Source of the DNA: Gemmatimonadota bacterium
GTDB taxonomy: Bacteria > Gemmatimonadota > Gemmatimonadetes > Gemmatimonadales > Gemmatimonadaceae
Assembly: GCA_027307165.1 (NCBI GenBank)
Contig: DAHUXM010000034.1
Coordinates: forward strand, 432,757 to 496,756
DNA: 64,000 bases
Direction: 5' to 3'
Both the position numbers and the translations under genes were made by a program. Below, piece after piece: positions 34,377-43,540 of this stretch (its first letter is position 1; the number at the start of each line of letters is the position of its first letter). The notes beneath the pieces were generated by a model. It had not been told where the DNA came from. It was given only the letters and a program-made list of their open reading frames with translations, and made no database searches.

Positions 34377-35210
34377 TTAGAACGGAATCTCGTCCGTCAG
34401 CGCCAGCTTCGCTGCGCGTGACTTCCGCGTCGGCGCCTTGGGCGTCTCCACTTCGGCGGCCGACTCTTCTGCGGAGTCAGATGCATCGGGCTCCGCGTGC
34501 GATGCGCCGGTCTTTACCGGCCACACGACTCCGTCGCAGTTTCTGTCCCGGCATTTGTAATCGGGCGCCTTGGGATTCCGCTTGGTCAGGCGGTTGTCCC
34601 ACATGCGGCCGCCGCACTTGGGGCAGCTCACCGCATCGACGTCCGTCAGCGTGTTCGCTTCCTTCATCGCACTCACGTCGTCGGTCGCAACTGCGGAACG
34701 GCTCAGCTTTCCAGCGCCGTTCCCGTGTCTGCGCTCGTATGCGTTCGCCGGATCTTCGACTGGCTTGGCGTACTTGCCGTCGCCGTCCACTTCGACCCAG
34801 TTCTGCTCGTACGAGTACAGCTCGTTTCCAATTCCGAACCGTACCGCTGCGCGCTTGAACGCATCGGTGGCCGCCTGCTTGTAGTCGCGTCCGGTCCCGA
34901 CGTCCTCGCGGATCACGCCGAGTACCTGGAGCCGCGCCTTGAACGCGCAGACCGAATCCGAATCGACCTCGGCGCCGTGGATCTGCGGCAGCATCTCGAG
35001 AGTCAGGTCCCACTCACCCGGGACCACTGTGTCGAGGCGCTCCCGCACCGTGTTCGCCTCGATGTAACACACGAAGCGCGCGAAGTACCGCCCGTCCCTC
35101 GCTACCGGCTTGCCGTCCTGGCGCCACGAGATCGTTCCCGCAGGTACCGGGGCTGCCAGAGCTGACCAGACGGCGTCCTTCGAATTGAATGTTTCCTGTC
35201 TCGCAATCAT
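34377..35210 (-). CDS. Rad52/DdrA-like single-strand annealing protein with zinc ribbon and SSB-like tail
   Basis: The first 150 residues match the Rad52/Rad22 annealase fold: DGRYFARFVCYIEANTVRERLDTVVP and GTGRDYKQAATDAFKRAAVR are characteristic. Such proteins pair complementary single strands. A zinc ribbon follows (C196, C199, C220, C225), then an acidic, low-complexity linker and the C-terminus LTDEIPF, which mimics the DDDIPF tip of bacterial SSB that recruits repair proteins. The architecture is inferred from sequence only. It overlaps the upstream 110-residue gene by 4 bp, so the two form an operon. It may be phage-derived. Confidence 0.8.
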   Translation of the reverse strand: MIARQETFNSKDAVWSALAAPVPAGTISWRQDGKPVARDGRYFARFVCYIEANTVRERLDTVVPGEWDLTLEMLPQIHGAEVDSDSVCAFKARLQVLGVIREDVGTGRDYKQAATDAFKRAAVRFGIGNELYSYEQNWVEVDGDGKYAKPVEDPANAYERRHGNGAGKLSRSAVATDDVSAMKEANTLTDVDAVSCPKCGGRMWDNRLTKRNPKAPDYKCRDRNCDGVVWPVKTGASHAEPDASDSAEESAAEVETPKAPTRKSRAAKLALTDEIPF

Positions 35211-35533
35211 TTCCGTTTCCTCGCCCTGGTCTTGCCAGAGCTCCTGGGTCTAGGCGCATTCGCGCTCATTGTCCGAATAACCCTCCGTACTTCCGCAACC
35301 GCCTTGCAGCTGGGTCCGTGTTCGCAGTACCAACCGTACCGGTCGAAGTACACCAGGTGCAGCGTCGTTTCCTTCTCCCTCCGCTCCCACACCTTCCACA
35401 ACTCTGTCACAGTCGTGTCGGGCCCGCATTGAAGCCACGGATCGAGCGGCTCCGCGTCGTAGGTGGACCGGACCTGCGGAATCTGGACCTTTCGCTTTTT
35501 CCGAGCTCCGGCGCGGCCTTTGAGCTGTTTCAT
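35207..35533 (-). CDS. Small basic protein of unknown function in annealase operon
   Basis: The product is about 108 residues and I do not recognise it. Both ends are strongly basic (RAGARKKRKVQ, SGKTRARKRK), and the middle holds WLQCGPD, TELWKVWERREKETTLHLVY and WYCEHGPSCK, where a Cys-His-Cys set could bind metal. Basic tails suggest nucleic-acid binding. Its stop overlaps the annealase start, implying co-expression and perhaps a joint role. The start may be ATG 35533 or GTG 35539; both lie within the 14-bp palindrome. Confidence 0.6.
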   Translation of the reverse strand: MKQLKGRAGARKKRKVQIPQVRSTYDAEPLDPWLQCGPDTTVTELWKVWERREKETTLHLVYFDRYGWYCEHGPSCKAVAEVRRVIRTMSANAPRPRSSGKTRARKRK

Positions 35534-35546
35534 TGGCACGTGCCAA
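35533..35546. promoter_or_regulatory. 14-bp palindrome at the start of the annealase operon
   Basis: TTGGCACGTGCCAA is a perfect palindrome that covers the start-codon region of the 108-residue gene. It may be an operator; I cannot assign it to a regulator. The remaining gap to 35745 shows no other clear signal. Confidence 0.35.
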
Positions 35547-35745
35547 GTCGTTGGTAATTCACCACTTACGATGCGATTTTCGGTGATTATTCGGTATGTG
35601 GAAAGCTAGTGTTTTGCGTGTTTCAAAGCAAGGGTTCTGTGTGGAAAACTGCCGGTTATTCGATCGCGAGGCACCCCTCCTGCCTTCTGGCTCGGGACCT
35701 GCTTGGCCACCGGTCAACTACCCCGGACCACCCCACGGAGGACCA

Positions 35746-36267
35746 ATGGATACAGGCAACGACTTTCTCAAATCCCAGGTGCACAACGCTGCCGCACAGC
35801 ATCACGCCTTTCTAAAGGGATTGGAGGACCACGCAGCACAGGCCGAAGACCCGCGCTTTCGCGATCTCTGCACACGTTACATACCCGCCATGCGCGACCA
35901 CCAGCGCATGCTGGAAGACTATCAGAACGAGCTGGGTGCGCCGGGCGCAGGCGTCCTCAAGCGGGCCCTCGGTGCAACGGTAAACGCTGCCCGCGACCTG
36001 GCCGACTCGGTCCGCGAAAGTGACTTCCTTCGCCTGGTAGGCGACATAGTGCTGTCCCGCCAATCCGAAGACACGTTCAAGACATTCCGGGAGGCCGGCC
36101 GCGCGCTTGGCCTGCCGCAACTCGCGGCGATCGGCGAGGCCGGCGAGCGCGACCACGACTCGTACAACCGGGAGGCGAACCGACTTGTTCAGCAATTGTT
36201 CGTCGAGCAGGTCCGGCAAGGCGACGATCGCGTTGCTCCCACGTCCACGGCTGAGCTCAGCCACTAG
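35746..36267 (+). CDS. Helical protein of unknown function (ferritin-like in pattern)
   Basis: The 173-residue product is predicted almost wholly helical. HNAAAQHHAFLKGLEDHA, RYIPAMRDHQRMLEDYQNE and EAGERDHDSYNREANRLVQQ are amphipathic and rich in His, Asp and Glu, recalling four-helix ferritin-like or hemerythrin-like domains, but no standard metal motif can be confirmed. ATG 35746 has GGAGGA just upstream. A terminator follows, so it seems to be monocistronic. Confidence 0.6.
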   Translation: MDTGNDFLKSQVHNAAAQHHAFLKGLEDHAAQAEDPRFRDLCTRYIPAMRDHQRMLEDYQNELGAPGAGVLKRALGATVNAARDLADSVRESDFLRLVGDIVLSRQSEDTFKTFREAGRALGLPQLAAIGEAGERDHDSYNREANRLVQQLFVEQVRQGDDRVAPTSTAELSH

Positions 36268-36293
36268 ACCGGCCAAAAGTTTGTACGGGCAAG

Positions 36294-36346
36294 CGCCCGG
36301 TGCCTGCCAGTTGTTCAGCAGGCACCCGGCGGCGGGCCATTTTTCT
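36294..36346 (+). terminator. Intrinsic terminator after the 173-residue gene
   Basis: GGTGCCTGC (36299-36307) pairs with GCAGGCACC (36318-36326), nine perfect base pairs. A GC-rich stretch and a TTTTT run at 36340-36344 follow. Confidence 0.75.
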
Positions 36347-36385
36347 CCGCTCCCAACGCGATACCTCTGCCACTAACTTGCGCGC

Positions 36386-37384
36386 ATGACCGATGTCGTC
36401 GCGCTCGCCGCAGAACTGCTGTCGATCCAATCATTTACGAGAGACGAGGGAGCCGCGATCGATTTCGTCGCGCGCTGGCTCGTGAGCCGGCACTGGAACG
36501 TGTCGATCCAGGAAGTCTCGCCTGGACGCGGTAACGTCTGGGCTTCGCGGCGCGGTGGAGGCGTCACTCTTTCCACGCATCTCGACACGGTGCCGCCCTA
36601 CCATCCGCCAAGGCTGAGCGGCAATCGTCTCTACGGCCGCGGTGCGTGTGACGCGAAGGGAATCGCAGCGGCAATGATGGCGGCAGCCGAGCAGCTCGTC
36701 AGCGAAGGCGAAGACCGCGTGGATCTCCTGTTCGTGGTGGGCGAGGAGAAGGGATCGGACGGCGCACGCGCCGCCAACAATCTCGCCGCAACCAGTCGCT
36801 ACCTCGTCAACGGTGAGCCAACCGAGAGCAAGCTGGCGAGCGGCTGCAAGGGATCGTTGCGCTTCATCGTTCGCACCCACGGACGGGAGGCGCACTCCGC
36901 CTATCCGGAGCTCGGCGCCTCGGCCATCGAGCCACTGCTGCGTCTGCTTCCGACGATCCACGACGTGGAATTCCCGTTCGATCCGGTGCTCGGTGCAACG
37001 ACCGTCAACATCGGGACGATCAGCGGCGGAACGGAAGCGAATATCATTCCGGGAAGCGCAGAGTCGGAAGTGATGCTGCGTCTCGTGAGCGACGTCGAGC
37101 CAATCAAGCGGCTGATTTCGGACTGGGCCCACGCAGGTGGCGCAGACATCGAATTCGGATCTACGATTCCTGCTCAGCACTTTCACGTGCTGGATGGCTA
37201 TGAGGTCGCACCGGTCTCATACACGTCCGACATCCCGCTGCTCTCTCGCTGGGGAACTCCGCTGTTGTTCGGACCGGGATCCATCCATGTGGCACACACA
37301 CCCGACGAATACGTCGATGTCGATGAGCTGCGTGCGAGCGTCTCGACGTATGTGTCACTCGTAAGGCAACTGCTAGCTCAATGA
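36386..37384 (+). CDS. dapE: M20-family deacylase, probable succinyl-diaminopimelate desuccinylase
   Basis: The 332-residue metallohydrolase has the M20 motifs THLDTVPP, GRGACDAKG, VVGEEKGSDGA and a dimerisation domain with GREAHSAYPELGAS. DapE, ArgE and LysK relatives share these. The name rests on context: it heads a run of asd, lysC, dapB, dapA and dapD, and a desuccinylase is the enzyme that follows DapD and the aminotransferase. The product would be LL-diaminopimelate. The stop overlaps asd by ATGA. Confidence 0.75.
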   Translation: MTDVVALAAELLSIQSFTRDEGAAIDFVARWLVSRHWNVSIQEVSPGRGNVWASRRGGGVTLSTHLDTVPPYHPPRLSGNRLYGRGACDAKGIAAAMMAAAEQLVSEGEDRVDLLFVVGEEKGSDGARAANNLAATSRYLVNGEPTESKLASGCKGSLRFIVRTHGREAHSAYPELGASAIEPLLRLLPTIHDVEFPFDPVLGATTVNIGTISGGTEANIIPGSAESEVMLRLVSDVEPIKRLISDWAHAGGADIEFGSTIPAQHFHVLDGYEVAPVSYTSDIPLLSRWGTPLLFGPGSIHVAHTPDEYVDVDELRASVSTYVSLVRQLLAQ

Positions 37385-38457
37385 CCCGCAACGATATCGC
37401 TCGCGATCGGATTCCGATCGCGGTGCTCGGCGCCACGGGCGCCGTGGGGCAGACGTTCATCAGACTGTTGCGCGACCATCCGTGGTTTCGCGTCGCCGAG
37501 GTTGCAGCATCGGAAAGATCTGCGGGCAGACGTTACGCAGATGCCACTCACTGGCTCGAGGGAGAGATGCCTGCGGACGTCGCGGCGCTCACGGTAACGC
37601 CGTGCAGACCCGATTCGGTTTCATCTTCGATAGTCTTTTCAGCACTCGATTCAGGCGTCGCGGGCGAGGTTGAGATTGCATTCGCGCGCGCCGGCAGGTT
37701 CGTTTGCAGCAACGCGAAGAATCACCGCATGCTGAGCGATGTCCCGCTGCTCATCCCCGAGATCAATGCGCAACATCTCGCGGTGATCGACGCGCAGCGC
37801 AAACACCGCGGATGGACTGGCGCGCTCGTGACGAATGCGAACTGTTCATCCACCGTTGCGGCGCTAGCGCTCGCGCCGCTGCATGAAGCGTTTGGCATAA
37901 CCAGCATGTTCATCGCCACCATGCAGGCTGTCTCTGGTGCCGGATACCCGGGCGTACCATCGCTCGACATAATGGGTAACGTCATTCCATACATCGCGGA
38001 CGAGGAGCCGAAGATCGAAGCCGAGATCGGCAAGCTGCTCGGCGTCGTGAATGGGAATGCGATCGAGTCTGCGTCGTTCCGGGTGACTGCGCATGCCAAT
38101 CGTGTTCCAGTCGAGCACGGACACACCACGTGCATGTCGATCGGGCTCTCTTCCCCCGCGACACCGGAGCAGGTGTCCGACGCCATCATGGCATGGACCG
38201 GCCGCGAGGAAGCCATGGATCTTCCGTCGCGGCCCCATCGGCCGATAGTCGTCACGACAGAGCCGGATCACCCGCAACCGCGTCGCGACGTGATGCGGGG
38301 CAACGGGATGACCGTTACGGTCGGACGCATCCGGCGCGACGAGCTGCTCGATGTACGGATGGTGGCGATGGGCAGCAACACCATCCGCGGCGCGGCCGGC
38401 GGCGCAATAATGAATGCGGAGCTGCTCGTCACTCAGGGCTACCTGGCCCGTCCGTGA
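37381..38457 (+). CDS. asd: Aspartate-semialdehyde dehydrogenase
   Basis: Asd reduces aspartyl phosphate to the semialdehyde using NADPH. The 358-residue product shows IAVLGATGAVGQTFIRLL, the active-site cysteine in TNANCSSTV, and HANRVPVEHGHT. The shape matches the longer archaeal/fungal-type Asd, not the E. coli type. Overlaps on both sides (ATGA with dapE, GTGA with lysC) indicate coupled translation. Confidence 0.94.
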   Translation: MTRNDIARDRIPIAVLGATGAVGQTFIRLLRDHPWFRVAEVAASERSAGRRYADATHWLEGEMPADVAALTVTPCRPDSVSSSIVFSALDSGVAGEVEIAFARAGRFVCSNAKNHRMLSDVPLLIPEINAQHLAVIDAQRKHRGWTGALVTNANCSSTVAALALAPLHEAFGITSMFIATMQAVSGAGYPGVPSLDIMGNVIPYIADEEPKIEAEIGKLLGVVNGNAIESASFRVTAHANRVPVEHGHTTCMSIGLSSPATPEQVSDAIMAWTGREEAMDLPSRPHRPIVVTTEPDHPQPRRDVMRGNGMTVTVGRIRRDELLDVRMVAMGSNTIRGAAGGAIMNAELLVTQGYLARP

Positions 38458-39815
38458 TAGTCGTCAAATTCGGTGGTACGTCCGTCGGCGATGCGGATGC
38501 GATCTGCCGCGCGGCGGACGTCGTCGCGAGCCGACTGCATCGCGCGCCTGTGGTCGTAGTCTCCGCGGCGAGTGGCACCACGACGGAGCTGCTCGGCATC
38601 GCGGAACAGGCGGCGCGCGGTCAGCTCATCGGCGCACTCCGGTCGGTCGAGCACATTCGCGAGCGGCACATCGCGATGTGCGACGTTCTGCTTCGCGATG
38701 TCCCCGGTGGTCCCGACACTGCCGCGGAGATCGCAGCGATGTGCGATGAGGTCGCGAGCCTCGCTGAGGCACTCACGACGCTCGGCCACATAACTCCGCG
38801 GAGCCTCGATGCGGTTGCGTCGTTCGGTGAGCAGATGTCGGCCTTGCTCGTCACCGAAGCATTTCGTGCGCGAGGAATTCCAGCGCAGCATGTGGACGCA
38901 CGCGAAGTCATTGTCACCAGCGACCATTTCAATCAGGCGGAGCCGAGTCTGGATGCGATCTCGGACCGTGCGCGGGATCGTGTCGCGCCGATGGTCCGCG
39001 CAGGAATCATTCCCGTGCTCGGCGGCTACATCGGTGCTACAGCGGCCGGCGTGACGACGACGCTCGGACGCGGTGGCTCCGATTACACCGCGTCCCTTCT
39101 TGGCGCAGCTCTCGGGGCGGACGACATCGAGATATGGACCGATGTGGATGGCATGCTCACCGCCGATCCGCGCGTGGTGAGTGATGCCAAGCTCATCTCG
39201 CAGATCCGATTCGACGAAGCGTCGGAGCTCGCTTCGTTCGGTGCGAAGGTGTTGCATCCGAATACGATTGCACCGGCTGTCCGGCGCGGAATCCCCGTGT
39301 ATATCTACAACACGCGTAACCCGGCGCGCTCCGGCACGCGAATCATGTTCGACGCTCCCCGCCGCCCGGTGACGGCCATTGCCGCCAAGGGCGACGTTAC
39401 GACCGTGCGAGTGAGCGCGCCCCGCATGCTGCTCGCGAAGGGCTTCCTGCGCAGCGTGTTCGAGATCTTCGAGCGGCATCGCACATCGGTCGACGTCGTC
39501 TCCACTTCCGAAGTATCCGTCTCAGTTACGCTCGATGACGCCACGCGACTGGATGAGCTGCTCATCGACCTGCGCATGCTCGGCGACGTTTCGATCGAGC
39601 GGGATCGCGCAGTCGTCGCGATAGTCGGGTCCGGCATCGGTGACCGCGGCGACTGCATGGGCCGCGCGCTCCAGGCGCTCGGCGGTATGCACGTTCACAT
39701 GGTTTCACTGAGCGCCAGCGGCATCAATCTCACCGTTGTCGTTGACGGCCCCTCGATGCAGGATGCCATGCGGTCGCTGCATGCCGAGTTCTTTTCGCAT
39801 GAGGCGAATTCATGA
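38454..39815 (+). CDS. lysC: Aspartate kinase
   Basis: LysC phosphorylates aspartate, the committed step to lysine, threonine and methionine. The 453-residue protein begins VKFGGTSVG, has GRGGSDYTASLLGAAL and EIWTDVDGMLTADPR, and ends with tandem ACT domains (SVDVVSTSEVSVSVTLDD; ALGGMHVHMVSLSASGINL) that normally bind lysine for feedback inhibition. GTG 38454 overlaps the asd stop. The frame is open far upstream, but that part is out of register with any family. Confidence 0.94.
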   Translation: MIVVKFGGTSVGDADAICRAADVVASRLHRAPVVVVSAASGTTTELLGIAEQAARGQLIGALRSVEHIRERHIAMCDVLLRDVPGGPDTAAEIAAMCDEVASLAEALTTLGHITPRSLDAVASFGEQMSALLVTEAFRARGIPAQHVDAREVIVTSDHFNQAEPSLDAISDRARDRVAPMVRAGIIPVLGGYIGATAAGVTTTLGRGGSDYTASLLGAALGADDIEIWTDVDGMLTADPRVVSDAKLISQIRFDEASELASFGAKVLHPNTIAPAVRRGIPVYIYNTRNPARSGTRIMFDAPRRPVTAIAAKGDVTTVRVSAPRMLLAKGFLRSVFEIFERHRTSVDVVSTSEVSVSVTLDDATRLDELLIDLRMLGDVSIERDRAVVAIVGSGIGDRGDCMGRALQALGGMHVHMVSLSASGINLTVVVDGPSMQDAMRSLHAEFFSHEANS

Positions 39816-40504
39816 CCGCGCTTCGGCTGGCAATAATTGGCCCGGGTAAGATGGGAACGGCAGTCGCCGACCTTGCGCGTACGAGCGGGATCGACGTGGT
39901 CGCGACGCTGGGCGCGGGAACAGTCATCGATGCGAGTTCGCTCGCGGGTGCACAGGTCGCGATTGAATTCACGGAGCCAGGCGCGGCTGCGGCGAATGCC
40001 AGGGCGTGTATCATCGCTGGATGCCCGGTCGTGATTGGTACGACCGGTTGGTATGGTGAGCTGCCGGAGATTACGCGGCTCGTTTCGGAGAAAGGCGGGT
40101 CACTGTTGTGGGCGCCGAATTTCTCGCTCGGCGTTCATGCGGTTGCCCGCATAATGCGTCGCGCGGGCGAGATCTTCGCGAATCTCCCGAGCTTCGACGC
40201 AGCGCTGGTGGAGACGCATCACGCGGAGAAGAAGGACGCGCCATCCGGCACGGCGCGCATGCTGCAGAAAGAGTTCGCGGCGGGATCGGCTCGGGAGGTT
40301 CCCATTACCAGCGTTCGCGTCGGCTCCGTGCCTGGCACGCACACGCTCATTCTCGACGGTGGTTTCGAGCAGATCGTCATCTCGCACGAAGCGCGCGACA
40401 GGCGGGTATTCGCGGAGGGCGCACTCGTCGCGGCCAGATGGCTGATTGGACGTCGTGGCGTCTTCACGCTGGACGATGTGTTATCCAATGAGGAGGTTCG
40501 ATGA
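39812..40504 (+). CDS. dapB: 4-hydroxy-tetrahydrodipicolinate reductase
   Basis: DapB reduces the DapA product to tetrahydrodipicolinate. At 230 residues it is somewhat shorter than E. coli DapB (273). It has LAIIGPGKMGTAVADLA (nucleotide binding), GTTGW, the catalytic VETHHAEKKDAPSGTA and the C-terminal RRGVFTLDDVL. It overlaps lysC and dapA by ATGA. Confidence 0.94.
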   Translation: MTALRLAIIGPGKMGTAVADLARTSGIDVVATLGAGTVIDASSLAGAQVAIEFTEPGAAAANARACIIAGCPVVIGTTGWYGELPEITRLVSEKGGSLLWAPNFSLGVHAVARIMRRAGEIFANLPSFDAALVETHHAEKKDAPSGTARMLQKEFAAGSAREVPITSVRVGSVPGTHTLILDGGFEQIVISHEARDRRVFAEGALVAARWLIGRRGVFTLDDVLSNEEVR

Positions 40505-41400
40505 AATCGACAGTTCCCATGCTGCGTGGTGCTGGCACCGCGATAGTCACTCCGTTCACCACGGTGGGTGAGTTGGACGAAAAAGCTTTGCGAAGCTTCG
40601 TCGCATGGCAGATAGAGGAGGGGATCAACTACATCGTCCCTTGCGGATCGACCGGAGAGGCGGCAACAATGACGGCGGACGAACAGCGTCGCGTTGTCGA
40701 GATCACCGTAGAAGTGGTTGCCGGACGAATTCCTGTCGTCGCGGGCGCAGGATCCAACGATACTGCGCGCGCACTTGCAAACTCGCGGATGATGCGCGAC
40801 GCGGGCGCTACGCACCTGTTGCATGTGTCGCCGTCGTACAACAAGCCGCCGCAACGTGGCATAGTGGCGCACTTCCGCGCGATCGCTGATACGATCGATC
40901 TGCCTGTGGTGGTGTACAACGTGCCGGGACGCACCGCAAGCAACGTCACCGCCGAGACGACTCTCGAGCTCGCCACTCACCCCAACATTGTCGCGGTGAA
41001 GGAGGCTTCGGGAAATCTTGCCCAGATAACCCAGATCCTTCGCCATCGACCCCGCGATTTCTCTGTGCTGTCAGGAGACGACGCACTCACGCTTGCGGTG
41101 ATGGTCGCCGGCGGAGACGGTGTGACGTCGGTGACGTCCAATGCGGCCCCCGCACTCGTCACACAGCTCTGCGCGGCCGCGCACCGCGGCGACTACGACG
41201 ATGCGCGAGCCATCGATAGTCGCCTCGCGCCCTGGACGCACGCAGCCTTCGTCGAATCCAATCCGATACCGGTCAAGGCTGCTCTCGCGATGATGAAGCT
41301 GATGGGCGACAACCTTCGCCTTCCACTCGTCCCGCTGGCCAGCCAGCATCATGCGATGGTGCGCGCCGCACTCGTCTCGGTCGGAGCACTACCCGCATGA
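40501..41400 (+). CDS. dapA: 4-hydroxy-tetrahydrodipicolinate synthase
   Basis: DapA condenses pyruvate with aspartate semialdehyde. The 299-residue TIM-barrel protein has GSTGEAATMT, the tyrosine in VVVYNVPGRT and the Schiff-base lysine in IVAVKEASGN. The AGGAGG-like sequence (GAGGAGG) just before the ATG lies within dapB. It overlaps dapD by ATGA. Confidence 0.96.
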   Translation: MKSTVPMLRGAGTAIVTPFTTVGELDEKALRSFVAWQIEEGINYIVPCGSTGEAATMTADEQRRVVEITVEVVAGRIPVVAGAGSNDTARALANSRMMRDAGATHLLHVSPSYNKPPQRGIVAHFRAIADTIDLPVVVYNVPGRTASNVTAETTLELATHPNIVAVKEASGNLAQITQILRHRPRDFSVLSGDDALTLAVMVAGGDGVTSVTSNAAPALVTQLCAAAHRGDYDDARAIDSRLAPWTHAAFVESNPIPVKAALAMMKLMGDNLRLPLVPLASQHHAMVRAALVSVGALPA

Positions 41401-42272
41401 CGCCTGGTTCGCGCCATGAACACGAAGCGCTCGCCGGCAGAATCGAAGAGTTCGCTTCGGTCCGTGGAACGCCGCCGCCGGCGGCGCGCGCCGCAGTCGA
41501 TGAGCTGCTCGCGTTGCTCGAGGCCGGCGCCGTGCGCGCGGCTGCGCGCACGCCCGCTGGCGATTGGTGCGCCGTACCATGGGTCAAGCTTGGCATTCTG
41601 CTCGGGTTTCGTGTCGGTGCCGTGGTCGACATGTCGTTTGCGCAGTCCGGTGACACCGGTGTAGCGTTTTCGTTCTTCGACAAGGACACCTACCCGCCGC
41701 GTGCGCTTCGCTTGAGCGATGGAATTCGCGTGGTGCCCGGAGGTTCTTCCATCCGGCGCGGAGCATTCCTCGCCCGCGGCGTCGTGTGCATGCCGCCCAG
41801 TTACGTCAACGTCGGTGCACACGTCGGGGCAGGGACCATGATCGACTCCCATGCTCTGGTCGGATCGTGCGCCCAGGTCGGTGAGCGGGTCCACCTGAGT
41901 GCCGCCGCGCAGCTCGGTGGAGTGCTCGAACCAATCAACGCATCTCCGGTTGTCATCGAAGATGACGTCGTCGTCGGTGGGAATTGCGGTGTGTACGAAG
42001 GAACCGTCGTTCGGAGCAGGGCAGTTCTCGGAGCCGGCGTCGTTCTCACGCGCAGCACACCCGTGTTCGACCTCGTCAACCAGACCGTTTACAGAGCATC
42101 GCCGGATCGGCCGCTCATCATCCCGATGGGCGCTGTCGTGATACCTGGCACGCGACCCGCTTCGTCCGAGTGGGCAACCGAAATGAGACTCTCGATCGTT
42201 ACGCCGATCATCGTCAAGTACCGCGACGAGCGCACTGACGCTGCGACGGCACTCGAGGAGGCTCTCCGATGA
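41397..42272 (+). CDS. dapD: 2,3,4,5-tetrahydropyridine-2,6-dicarboxylate N-succinyltransferase
   Basis: DapD transfers succinyl from succinyl-CoA to tetrahydrodipicolinate. The 291-residue protein has an N-terminal helical part, then a left-handed beta-helix with hexapeptide repeats (GAHVGAGTMIDSHALVGSCA; VVVGGNCGVYEGTVVRSRAV). It shows that the organism uses the acylated branch, and together with the DapE-like gene points to the succinylase route. It overlaps both neighbours. Confidence 0.93.
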   Translation: MTPGSRHEHEALAGRIEEFASVRGTPPPAARAAVDELLALLEAGAVRAAARTPAGDWCAVPWVKLGILLGFRVGAVVDMSFAQSGDTGVAFSFFDKDTYPPRALRLSDGIRVVPGGSSIRRGAFLARGVVCMPPSYVNVGAHVGAGTMIDSHALVGSCAQVGERVHLSAAAQLGGVLEPINASPVVIEDDVVVGGNCGVYEGTVVRSRAVLGAGVVLTRSTPVFDLVNQTVYRASPDRPLIIPMGAVVIPGTRPASSEWATEMRLSIVTPIIVKYRDERTDAATALEEALR

Positions 42273-43540
42273 CCGGGATCGCGTCCATTCGCGGTGTCGT
42301 GCGGGTTCCAGGCGACAAGTCCATCTCTCACCGCAGTCTGATTCTCGCTGCGCTTTCCGACGGCACGAGCCACATCAGCGGTCTTCTGCGCTCTGCCGAC
42401 ATCGACAGCACCGCATCGGTGCTGAGCGCGCTCGGTGTACGCATCGAGCCCGACAAGGAGGGCATCGCAGTTCACGGACGTGGCCTTCGCGGTCTCCTGG
42501 TTCCCAAGCGGCCGCTCGACTGCGGCAACAGTGGCACCACGGCGCGCCTCATGGCCGGCGTGCTCGCCGCGCATCCGTTCGACAGTACGCTCATCGGCGA
42601 CGCGAGTCTCAGTCGCCGCCCGATGCGAAGAGTCACCGAGCCGCTCGGGCAGATGGGTGCACACTTCACGATGGCTGGCGATGGCGATGGGCTCCCGTTG
42701 ACCATCCATGGCGGCACTCTCGGAAGCATCGGCTGGAACAGTCCCACGGCGAGCGCGCAGGTGAAGAGCGCCATTCTTCTCGCGGCGCTCAACGCGCAGG
42801 TGAGTGCCAGCGTGACGGAGCCGGCCAGGTCGCGCGATCACACCGAGCGCATGCTCGCTGCACGCGGAATTCCGATTGTAGTGGACGGCGAGTCTGTGTC
42901 CATCGGTGTTGCGCGCTCGATGCGCGCGATGGACACGCACGTACCCGGCGATCCGTCATCCGCGGCGTTCTTCGTAGCGCTGGCGGCGCTCGTTCCCGGC
43001 CGCACACTCGACATGCCTGACGTCTGCGTCAATCCCACTCGCACCGGCTTCCTCGACGTGGTTCAACGGATGGGCGCGGTGGTTTCGCTTCTGGACGCAT
43101 CCGATGAAGGCGGCGAGCCTACTGCCACCATACGCGCGACAGGCACCGACTCCCTGCGCTCCGTGAATGTCGGCGCCGCCGAGATGCCTTCGATGATCGA
43201 CGAGGTCCCGGTACTCGCGTGCCTTGCAGCGCGAGCGGAGGGAGAGACCGTAATCAGCGGCGCGGCCGAGCTGCGAGTGAAGGAGAGCGACCGCATTTCG
43301 GCCGTTGTGCGAAATCTCCAGACAATTGGCGTGGACGCCGAAGAGCGTCCGGACGGCATGGCGATTCGCGGGAGTCTGGCGCCGCTTTCAGGCCGCATCG
43401 AGACGCATGGCGACCATCGCATCGCCATGGCCTTCGGTGTGCTCGGCGCGCTCCCTGGCAACGAGATCGATATCGTCGGCCCTGAATGCGTCAGTGTGTC
43501 CTATCCTTCGTTCTGGAGCGATCTGCGACGTGTCGCGTAG
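42269..43540 (+). CDS. aroA: 3-phosphoshikimate 1-carboxyvinyltransferase
   Basis: EPSP synthase joins shikimate 3-phosphate and PEP for aromatic amino acids. The 423-residue protein has PGDKSISHRSLILAALSDG, the LDCGNSGTTARLMAG loop and ELRVKESDRI. The start overlaps dapD and the stop overlaps cmk by 11 bp. The aroA-cmk pairing is conserved in many bacteria; placing it after the dap genes is less common. Confidence 0.96.
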   Translation: MTGIASIRGVVRVPGDKSISHRSLILAALSDGTSHISGLLRSADIDSTASVLSALGVRIEPDKEGIAVHGRGLRGLLVPKRPLDCGNSGTTARLMAGVLAAHPFDSTLIGDASLSRRPMRRVTEPLGQMGAHFTMAGDGDGLPLTIHGGTLGSIGWNSPTASAQVKSAILLAALNAQVSASVTEPARSRDHTERMLAARGIPIVVDGESVSIGVARSMRAMDTHVPGDPSSAAFFVALAALVPGRTLDMPDVCVNPTRTGFLDVVQRMGAVVSLLDASDEGGEPTATIRATGTDSLRSVNVGAAEMPSMIDEVPVLACLAARAEGETVISGAAELRVKESDRISAVVRNLQTIGVDAEERPDGMAIRGSLAPLSGRIETHGDHRIAMAFGVLGALPGNEIDIVGPECVSVSYPSFWSDLRRVA

